From NCBI GenBank assembly GCA_964610175.1, contig CAZSVE010000079.1:1-15141 (forward strand): 15,141 nt of DNA, in the 5' to 3' direction. The position numbers and the translations under genes are program-made. The DNA comes from CAZSVE01 sp964610175 (GTDB taxonomy: Bacteria; Pseudomonadota; Gammaproteobacteria; HK1). The notes beneath the pieces were generated by a model, which saw only the letters and a list, made by a program, of their open reading frames with translations, was not told where the DNA came from and searched no databases. This document shows, in pieces, positions 5,399 to 11,973 of this stretch. The stretch's first letter is position 1. Every line of letters begins with the position of its first letter.

Positions 5399-8167
5399 AT
5401 GCCCGACACCGATATCGAGAAATTCCGAGAGGAGGTCCGGGCACGCCTCATGGAAATCGGTAATCCCAGACTTTCCGCTGCCTTTGCCCTGCGGGTGGCG
5501 TTGATGGCGCTACCTATGTTGGCTCATCGGGCAAACGAAGAAGGCTTTCTGTGGTATTGGCCGGAAAATGACAGGGAAAAACACCTGTTGGCTGTCTGCC
5601 GCGCCTTTCAAGTGGGATGGTCATTACCTCTTTCTTCCGCCACAGTCCCTGATGCTGCTATAGCGGCCTCCACCGCACTCGCTTACGCAGTTTACGCTGG
5701 ATTTGCCGCCCATTCCGCCTATGCCGCCTACGTTAGCAATGCCCACGCAAACAGAGCAGAGGACCTCCAAAACCGCGCCGACGATTACGCCGCAGGCATC
5801 CGCGATAATGAGGATTATGAATTTTACGATGAACCCGGTCTTGGCTATTCAGTGATGACCAAAGCTGCAGAGGATGCAACTAAGGCCGCGACAGCCGCAG
5901 CCGAAGCAGCTATCACTTACGCCGTTAAGGCCTACTCTACTGCTGTCGAAGTCGCCACAGGTGACATTGCCGAGTTGTTCCAATTTATCCGGCAGGAGTT
6001 GAAACGCCTATCTTCATCATCGGAGGCACACGCCTTATTGGCGATTCCCCTTCCTCGACTTTTCCCAGAAAAACGGGCGCAAATTCTCTCTTTCCTACGC
6101 CAACTCCCCACCTTCGACTACTGGGCCGATTGGCTGCAGGACCGCTACGACGGCAGGCCCCAGGACCCGAAGATCCTCGAGAAGACCCTGTTGTTGCCCG
6201 AGGAGATCGCGGCGCAAGATCCCAGGGCCATCAACCGCTATCTCGCGGAACTGGCCACCGGTGAGAAGGAACAAAAGATCAAGTGGGTGAGGGCCATCTT
6301 CATCGGCAATGGCGAGGCCGGCAAGACCTCCCTGATCCAGGCCCTGAACGGGGAGGATGTCGCCGAGGGCGACCCCGACATGACCTGCGGCATCGACATC
6401 AGCGAGTGGCCGGTGGGCGACAGCGGGCTCACGGCGCATTTCTGGGACTTCGGCGGCCAGGTCATCGCCCATGCCACCCACCAGTTCTTCCTGCGCGCCC
6501 GCTGCGTGTACGTGCTGGTGATCAATGCCCGCAGCGCCGACAACAATCCCAACCAGCAGGCCGAGTACTGGCTGGAGTTCGTGCGCGCCTTCGGCAACGA
6601 GGCCCCGGTGCTCCTGGTGGGCAACAAGTGCGACCTGACCCCGGTGGCCGTGGACACCCATCGCCTCCGGGAATCCCACCCCAACATCCGCGGCTTCCAT
6701 ACCCTGTCGGCCACCGGCTATCGTGGCAAATATGGTCGTGAATTCGGGATCTTTCGGGACGCTTTTGTCGCTGAACTCGAGAAGGTGGGCGAGGTGCAGC
6801 CGTGGTTCTCCCACAAGGAGTTCGCCGTCATCGAGCGGCTGCGGGACGAGTCCCGCAAGAATCCCTTTTTGGGCAAGGCGACCTTCGACGACGAGTGCGC
6901 CGGGCGCGGCATCGATGGCGAGAGGCGCGAGGGGTTCCTCACCCTCCTCGATCAGTTGGGGGAGGTGATCCATTTCCCGGAGATCTACCGGGCACGCGGC
7001 TTTCGGGAATATCTCCTGAATCCCCGCTGGCTGACCCACGGGGTCTATACATTGCTCTATTCCGAGCTCTTGAAGCGACAATGCGGGGAACTGCGTCGCG
7101 GCGATGTCTCGGAGATCCTGAGAGACCGCACTATCGAGGATGGCCAGGGCAATGTGTTGCGCTACCCGGAGAAGAGGCTGGATTTTCTGATTTGGGCCAT
7201 GGCGCAATTCAAGCTCTGCTACCCGTCCGGCAATGGTCCTGGCAATGGTGCGAGTGATCGATGGATCGTCCCGGACCTGTTGCCGAGCGATCAGCCGGAG
7301 CAGATGGAATTCGACGAGCAGAGGGAGGGGGCGCTGCGCTTTCGGTTCCGCTTCGAGCGCTTCCTGCCCCGCCATGTGCTCAATATGTTCATCGTGGAAC
7401 ACTACCGGGACATCCACGATGGTCTGGCCTGGCAGCACGGGGTGCACCTCGAGAGCCGTGCCTGGGCCGGGACCGCGGCCCTGGTGCGCGCCGATTATCA
7501 GGAGCGGGTGCTGACGGTGGCGGTGTGCGGTGCCCATGTGGACAAGTATTTCAATGCGTTGTACGCCAGTGTCTCGAAGATCCTGGAACGCATGCCGAAG
7601 TTGCAGCACGAAAAACTGCTGTACCTGGACGAAGCGGCCAGGGTGGACGACGGGCGGGGGTTCCCTGTCGAGACCACGGAGAAACGGGGCGACAGGGGGG
7701 CCTGGGCCAATTTCGACGACCTGCTGGCGGCGGATGCCGCCGGGTCGCGCGAGTTCGTGTGCCGCTTCGGGCGTTATGACCTGGGAAGGGTATTGCGGCC
7801 CATGCCGAAGCGGGAGGGGTCGAGAGCCGATGCGGTAGTGGAACCTGCCACCATGGAGGTGTCTCTGCCGGTTCCAGAGATCCGAAAAGTGCCGATGCCG
7901 GAGCCGGAGCCGGAGACCCGCCCCGTGGAGGCTCGGTCATCTCCCTGGTTGAATACCATGGTGATTTTTAGTGGCCTGGGTGGGCTTGCCGCGCTCGTTG
8001 CCGGGATCGCCTCGCTGATTGGCTGGTTTTCCTCGTTCACCAGTCTGGGGTGGGGGATAACCCTTGTCCTCACCGGCAATGTCGTCCTCATTGCAGTGCT
8101 GCTGGTCATCGGATCTCGGAGCCGAGACAGACTCCGACAACGGTTTCCCCGTGTCTTTCGAGAATAG
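5399..8167 (+). CDS. ROCO-family (Roc-COR) GTPase with Ala-rich N-terminus and two C-terminal membrane helices
   Basis: A 922-residue multidomain GTPase, started at 5399 with GGAG about 10 nt upstream. The Roc (Ras-of-complex) domain is clear: G1 GNGEAGKTS (303-311), G2 in DMTCGIDI, G3 WDFGGQ (349-354), G4 NKCD (409-412) and G5 SA (437-438). About 500-780 fits the COR dimerisation region (LLDQLGEVIHFPEIY, YLLNPRWLTHGVYTLL). No leucine-rich repeats or kinase are present. Residues 1-240 are helical and Ala/Tyr-rich and match no family I know. A Pro/Glu linker (about 820-845) leads to two hydrophobic helices, about 853-876 and 883-905, so the protein is probably membrane-bound by its C-terminus. 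Codon use changes near 6115: the 5' part is more AT-rich, the rest strongly GC-biased, suggesting domain fusion. Bacterial ROCO proteins act as nucleotide-dependent dimerisation switches; the output here is unknown. Confidence 0.88.
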   Translation: MPDTDIEKFREEVRARLMEIGNPRLSAAFALRVALMALPMLAHRANEEGFLWYWPENDREKHLLAVCRAFQVGWSLPLSSATVPDAAIAASTALAYAVYAGFAAHSAYAAYVSNAHANRAEDLQNRADDYAAGIRDNEDYEFYDEPGLGYSVMTKAAEDATKAATAAAEAAITYAVKAYSTAVEVATGDIAELFQFIRQELKRLSSSSEAHALLAIPLPRLFPEKRAQILSFLRQLPTFDYWADWLQDRYDGRPQDPKILEKTLLLPEEIAAQDPRAINRYLAELATGEKEQKIKWVRAIFIGNGEAGKTSLIQALNGEDVAEGDPDMTCGIDISEWPVGDSGLTAHFWDFGGQVIAHATHQFFLRARCVYVLVINARSADNNPNQQAEYWLEFVRAFGNEAPVLLVGNKCDLTPVAVDTHRLRESHPNIRGFHTLSATGYRGKYGREFGIFRDAFVAELEKVGEVQPWFSHKEFAVIERLRDESRKNPFLGKATFDDECAGRGIDGERREGFLTLLDQLGEVIHFPEIYRARGFREYLLNPRWLTHGVYTLLYSELLKRQCGELRRGDVSEILRDRTIEDGQGNVLRYPEKRLDFLIWAMAQFKLCYPSGNGPGNGASDRWIVPDLLPSDQPEQMEFDEQREGALRFRFRFERFLPRHVLNMFIVEHYRDIHDGLAWQHGVHLESRAWAGTAALVRADYQERVLTVAVCGAHVDKYFNALYASVSKILERMPKLQHEKLLYLDEAARVDDGRGFPVETTEKRGDRGAWANFDDLLAADAAGSREFVCRFGRYDLGRVLRPMPKREGSRADAVVEPATMEVSLPVPEIRKVPMPEPEPETRPVEARSSPWLNTMVIFSGLGGLAALVAGIASLIGWFSSFTSLGWGITLVLTGNVVLIAVLLVIGSRSRDRLRQRFPRVFRE

Positions 8168-8215
8168 AATCACGTAGCGGTAGGGAGCGCCGTCAGTCTT
8201 GGTGTCTTTATCTTG

Positions 8216-8400
8216 GGATTTATACACTTGATTTCACGGCGTGGCCGATCCGCAACCAAACCTGTCGATCCATCCTGGATCTGTCCGGGATCGCCGAGTT
8301 GTACTCGGCATTCTTCTTCCTCTCTATACTCTTCCTGCCGAGTACAACTCGGCGATCCCGGACAAACAGCATTCTGCCGCGAAGTCAAGTATATAAATCC
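8216..8400. repeat. Nested inverted-repeat element (possible MITE or bidirectional terminator)
   Basis: The outer arms are 25 bp, 8216-8240 (GGATTTATACACTTGATTTC...) and 8376-8400, with 3 mismatches. The inner arms are 29 bp and perfect, 8282-8310 (TGTCCGGGATCGCCGAGTTG...) and 8336-8364, around a pyrimidine-rich 25-nt loop. Each inner arm holds its own small hairpin (CCGAGT-TGT-ACTCGG). The spacers between outer and inner arms are unequal (41 and 11 nt); the longer one holds GATCCatcctGGATC. A run of seven T follows at 8401-8407. No transposase is present. Confidence 0.9.
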
Positions 8401-8417
8401 TTTTTTTGCTGGTTCTC

Positions 8418-8467
8418 GATGGGCAACGGCCCGTCGTGACGGACTGGATGCCTTTGCCCATCTACGA
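8418..8467. repeat. Half-copy of the TGGGCAAAG-family palindrome
   Basis: GATGGGCA.CGGCCC.TCGTGACG followed by CCTTTGCCCATC matches the right half of the element at 1626-1724 (1677-1724). The left half is missing. It ends a few bases before the ilvA stop codon on the other strand. Confidence 0.65.
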
Positions 8468-8472
8468 GTCGA

Positions 8473-10011
8473 CTAGCGCAGGAATAATCCATAGGCGGGG
8501 TTTTCGGTCTCCTGCCAGTAGGGATAGTCGGTTTCGTCGAGGGAGGTATGGAATGCCCCGAGCTCGTGGTCGGGCACCTGGATCCCGGCCAGTACCCGAC
8601 CATAGGCGGCACCGTGGTTTCGGTAGTGAAACATGCTGATGCTCCAGCGCTGCCCTATGCGGGTGAGGAATCGCAGCAAGGCGCCGGGGCGCTCGGGGAA
8701 CTGGAAGCGATACAGGTATTCCCTGCCGAGATCGGGGTCGCCGTCGGGGCCGATCCCGGATACCCGACCGCCGACCATGTGGCGAATGTGGATCTTGGCC
8801 ATCTCGTTGTCGCTCATGTCGAGTACCGGATAACCCTTGCCACGCAGATGGTCGATGAGTGCCTGTTTGTCGGCGTCGCCTTCCCGAAGTTCCACCCCGA
8901 CGAATACCCGGGCGTCGCGGCGCTCGGCATAGCGGTAATTGAATTCAGTGATGGATCGTTGCCCGATGGCGCGGCAGAAGGTCAGGAAGCTGCCCGGTCG
9001 CTCGGGTATGGTGACTGCGAGCAGGGCCTCGCGCCGCTCGCCCAATTCGGCGCGTTCGGCGATGTGTTGCAGACGGTCGAAGTTGACATTGGCGCCACTG
9101 TCGATGGCAATGAGGGTCTTGCCGGATAGCCCCTGGCGCGCGATGTAGTTCTTGATACCGGCAACGGCGAGGGCGCCGGCGGGCTCGGCGATGGATCGCG
9201 TGTCGTCGTAGATGTCCTTGATGGCGGCGCAGATTTCATCCGTATTTACTAGTAACACCTCGTCTACGCATCGCTGGGCCACCGAGAACGGTTCCCGTCC
9301 GACCTGGCGCACGGCGACGCCGTCGGCGAAGATGCCGACCCGGTCCAATACTACCCGCTCGCCGGTGCGCAGCGCCTCATGCAGGCACGGGGCTTCGTCG
9401 GGCTCGACGCCGATGATCTTGACGTCCGGCCACAGGGCCTTGACGTAGGCGGCAATACCGGCGATCAATCCACCGCCGCCGACCGGGACGAAGATGGCGT
9501 GTATGTCATGGGCGCGCTGGCGGAAGATCTCCATGGCGATGGTTCCCTGTCCGGCGATGACGTCCACATCGTCGTAGGGGTGCACGAAGATCATGCCGCG
9601 TTCCGTCATGAGTTCCTCGGCATGGGCGCGCGCTTCGTCGTAGGTGTTGCCGTGAAGGATAATCCCGGCGCCACGGTCCTCGACGGCATCGACCTTGATA
9701 CGCGGCGTGGTTTTCGGCATGACGATGAGGGACTCGACGCCGAGCCGATCCGCGGCCAGGGCGACGCCCTGGGCGTGGTTGCCGGCGGAGGCGGCGATCA
9801 CGCCGCGCTCGCGCGCTTCCCGACTCAGCCCCGCGATCTTGTTGTAGGCCCCACGCAGTTTGAATGAGAAGACGGGTTGCAGGTCTTCCCGTTTCAGGAG
9901 GATGGTGTTGCCGAGTCTGCGCGACAAGATGGGCGCGGCATCGAGGGGGGTCTCGATGGCAACGTCGTATACATGGGATTTGAGGATTTTTTCGAGGTAG
10001 TTTCCAAACAT
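8473..10011 (-). CDS. ilvA: Threonine ammonia-lyase, biosynthetic (threonine deaminase)
   Basis: A cytosolic PLP enzyme that converts threonine to 2-oxobutanoate and ammonia, the committed step of isoleucine synthesis. The 512-residue length is typical of the biosynthetic form. The catalytic domain has the PLP lysine in SFKLRGAYNK (K51), SAGNHAQGVA (75-84) and the phosphate-binding GGGG loop (178-181). The C-terminal part (about 330-500) carries two ACT-like regulatory units (ERRE..LLAVTIPERPGSFL and EYLYRFQFPERPGALL), the known site of isoleucine inhibition and valine activation, which separates it from the short catabolic TdcB. The ATG at 10011 gives the family-standard N-terminus, although the Shine-Dalgarno is poor. 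An unknown gene ends only 30 bp upstream on the same strand. The pair ilvA/rpiA, divergent here, is a common gammaproteobacterial arrangement. Confidence 0.97.
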   Translation of the reverse strand: MFGNYLEKILKSHVYDVAIETPLDAAPILSRRLGNTILLKREDLQPVFSFKLRGAYNKIAGLSREARERGVIAASAGNHAQGVALAADRLGVESLIVMPKTTPRIKVDAVEDRGAGIILHGNTYDEARAHAEELMTERGMIFVHPYDDVDVIAGQGTIAMEIFRQRAHDIHAIFVPVGGGGLIAGIAAYVKALWPDVKIIGVEPDEAPCLHEALRTGERVVLDRVGIFADGVAVRQVGREPFSVAQRCVDEVLLVNTDEICAAIKDIYDDTRSIAEPAGALAVAGIKNYIARQGLSGKTLIAIDSGANVNFDRLQHIAERAELGERREALLAVTIPERPGSFLTFCRAIGQRSITEFNYRYAERRDARVFVGVELREGDADKQALIDHLRGKGYPVLDMSDNEMAKIHIRHMVGGRVSGIGPDGDPDLGREYLYRFQFPERPGALLRFLTRIGQRWSISMFHYRNHGAAYGRVLAGIQVPDHELGAFHTSLDETDYPYWQETENPAYGLFLR

Positions 10012-10041
10012 GATTGTTTTGGGAACTTTTCAGATATGCTC

Positions 10042-10575
10042 TTAGTTTTGTCGATCGAGTACAACATCACCAAAGGATATTCTACCTGGTTTTATTGGAC
10101 TGCTTACCATCCAATACCCACTTATATTTTTTGCGGCAGGTGGCATGTTCAGAATCATAAATCCAGACCAATAGTCACCGCTATCTGTTTCAATCGAATA
10201 GGTTATATGAGCAGTATTCCCTTCCAATGGGCCGCCAGCTGTTAATCTGCCCTTAGTCTCCGTGCTATCTTTTTCAGAGTGTAACATTCTCAGATCCGCG
10301 TCAAGGGTTACTCTTTCAATAGATCTCGATAGTTTGCCGTTTGTGACTTCATATCCCCAAAAAACGGCCTTATCCTCTATTCTTCTCTCGCCATCGAAAA
10401 TGATGATATCCCTGCCTCTACCGGAAAAATTACTAACCTTTATCGGTTTTCTACGAAAGTAGTGTTTTGCATTATCCAGCCAAGGTGTATAGATATGTAA
10501 AATTGCTCCCCCAACTGCCGTTCCGATTATCGCTGTTACCACCGCGAGTATGATACTTATTGTCTGTATTTCCAT
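10042..10575 (-). CDS. Hypothetical membrane-anchored protein
   Basis: A 177-residue protein I do not recognise. Residues about 6-29 form one hydrophobic segment (ISIILAVVTAIIGTAVGGAIL), probably an N-terminal anchor. The remainder is soluble with alternating hydrophobic residues suggestive of beta structure (DIIIFDGERR, FWGYEVTNG, RVTLDADL, DYWSGFMIL) and has no cysteine pair or catalytic motif I can name. AAGAGG lies about 11 nt before the ATG, supporting the start. The DNA is clearly more AT-rich than ilvA and rpiA. The gene lies between these two, in the same direction as ilvA and 30 bp from it, so it may share a transcript with ilvA. Composition and position suggest acquisition by transfer. 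Confidence 0.65.
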   Translation of the reverse strand: MEIQTISIILAVVTAIIGTAVGGAILHIYTPWLDNAKHYFRRKPIKVSNFSGRGRDIIIFDGERRIEDKAVFWGYEVTNGKLSRSIERVTLDADLRMLHSEKDSTETKGRLTAGGPLEGNTAHITYSIETDSGDYWSGFMILNMPPAAKNISGYWMVSSPIKPGRISFGDVVLDRQN

Positions 10576-11119
10576 TAGTCGAGTACCTCTTATAAATCCA
10601 GGTTTCCGATCTCCGATGATTACTATGAAAGTGCCCGTAACGCTATGATTATAATAGGATTTTGACGAAACGCGCTAGGCCAAGGCAGATTAGGATACTC
10701 AGAAAATCATTTCTTTTAGAGCCTTGAAAAGCAGATTGTATAATACCAGTCACGTTTCGCTATTTCGCGCGCAACCTTTCCAGATCTATTTTTCCGGTCG
10801 GTTACAAGCCGAAAGGGTTGTTCCGAGAAATGGCATGATTGCAAAATCAGAGTGTTGCCTGAAAAAGTTACACACGGAGGTAACTATCGGAAATTCGGTG
10901 AGACGGTGCCTGAAACTGGCGAGTCATTCGGAATCGGCATTGAACTTCCCTGTCTTTTCCTGGCACCGATTCCAAGTCCAATGGGAGAAATTCACGGGAA
11001 AAGCTCGCTGCGAACTAAGAGGCCGACTCATCCATAAAATAGGTGCCAATCATAAAAATCTCGAACGAATGAACGCGGCCCGAACCGTTCAACAAACCAA
11101 CCCCCAAGGTAAATAGGTT
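10576..11119. other. Long gene-free leader region before rpiA
   Basis: These 544 bp contain no gene I can support. A 130-codon frame (10724-11116) ends just before rpiA but lacks a recognisable family, domain or codon bias. Seen here: a perfect TATAAT at 10739-10744 with TTTAGA 18 bp upstream, another TATAAT near 10650, and an imperfect inverted pair, CAACCTTTC near 10768 with GAAAGGGTTG near 10811. The rpiA-proximal part could be a long untranslated leader. Confidence 0.5.
10715..10744 (+). promoter_or_regulatory. rpiA: Possible sigma-70 promoter upstream of rpiA
   Basis: The -10 box TATAAT (10739-10744) is perfect and the -35-like TTTAGA (10715-10720) is weak, spaced 18 bp. It would give a leader of about 370 nt. 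This is sequence resemblance only, in an AT-rich stretch where chance matches are likely. Confidence 0.3.
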
Positions 11120-11782
11120 ATGTCACAAGATCGAAAGAAACAGTCCGCTGCGCGTGCCGCGCTAGAATACATCGAAACGGGCACCGTGATTGGTATCGGT
11201 ACGGGGAGCACTGCAAATTATTTCATCGATGCCCTTGCCGACATCAAACATTCGATCGAGGGAACCGTCGCCAGCTCGAGGATCACCGCCGATTATTTGA
11301 AATCCCGCGGCATCCCGGTGCTGGATATGAACGGGGTGGATGAGATCTCCGTGTATGTGGATGGGGCCGACGAGGCAACGAAACACCTGTATCTCATGAA
11401 AGGGGGCGGGGGTGCCTTGACACGCGAGAAGATCGTAGCCGATGTTTCCCGGAGATTCGTCTGTGTCGCGGATGAATCGAAGTTGGTGGATGTGCTGGGG
11501 AAGTTTCCATTACCGTTGGAAGTCATCCCCATGGCCCGTAGTCATGTCGCGCGCGAGATCGTGAAAATGGGCGGCAAACCGCTGTGGCGAAGCGGCTTTA
11601 TCACCGATAACGGCAATGTCATTCTGGATGTCCATAACCTCTCTATCCTCGATCCGCCAACGTTGGAATCCGAACTCAACCAGATTACCGGCATTGTCGC
11701 CAATGGATTGTTCGCGAGAAGACCCGCCGATGTCTTGCTGCTCGGCACGGGAGGGGGCATCAGGACTATCGATCGTCATTGA
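11120..11782 (+). CDS. rpiA: Ribose-5-phosphate isomerase A
   Basis: Cytosolic aldose-ketose isomerase that interconverts ribose 5-phosphate and ribulose 5-phosphate in the pentose-phosphate pathway and the Calvin cycle. The 220 residues match the usual RpiA length. Motifs line up with E. coli numbering: phosphate loop GTGST (27-31), DGADE (81-85, with D81 and D84), K94 in KGGGGAL (94-100), E103 in TREK (the catalytic base), and K121 in ADESK. The protein ends in LLLGTGGGIRTIDR. The start has AGG about 10 nt upstream. It is transcribed away from ilvA. The following acyl-CoA synthetase gene is 191 bp downstream with a hairpin between, so the two are probably separate units. Confidence 0.97.
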   Translation: MSQDRKKQSAARAALEYIETGTVIGIGTGSTANYFIDALADIKHSIEGTVASSRITADYLKSRGIPVLDMNGVDEISVYVDGADEATKHLYLMKGGGGALTREKIVADVSRRFVCVADESKLVDVLGKFPLPLEVIPMARSHVAREIVKMGGKPLWRSGFITDNGNVILDVHNLSILDPPTLESELNQITGIVANGLFARRPADVLLLGTGGGIRTIDRH

Positions 11783-11888
11783 CGGATTGGAACACGGATC
11801 GTTCGTAAATGCCATTTATCGATGCCTGGCGAAGCTTGTGCTCGAACCGACAGGGCAGACCCGAGCATCGGTAAAGCGAAACCGGCGT

Positions 11889-11914
11889 TTCGTAAAACCC
11901 GGCTCATTTACGAA
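11889..11914 (+). terminator. rpiA: Possible hairpin terminator after rpiA
   Basis: TTCGTAAA (11889-11896) pairs perfectly with TTTACGAA (11907-11914). An alternative hairpin just upstream pairs CGAAAC with GTTTCG. No U-run follows (the next bases are GCCGAGCGGG), so it is at best a weak or protein-assisted terminator. The rest of 11783-11973 shows nothing else. Confidence 0.3.
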
Positions 11915-11973
11915 GCCGAGCGGGAAATAAAAATAACCCAGAGTCGACCATAAGGCCATCTGCAATCCAAACC

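Larger units (their letters stand above)
8168..8472. other. Intergenic region between two convergent genes, occupied by palindromes
   Basis: The 305 bp between the GTPase stop (plus strand) and the ilvA stop (minus strand) contain no gene. They hold the nested palindrome at 8216-8400 and a half-copy of another repeat at 8418-8467. Given the convergent layout, the palindrome could serve as a terminator in both directions. Confidence 0.7.

Noticed and set aside
10724..11116. 130-codon frame directly before rpiA as a leader gene
   Set aside because: No domain, no convincing ribosome site, and mixed codon use. It is more likely untranslated leader.
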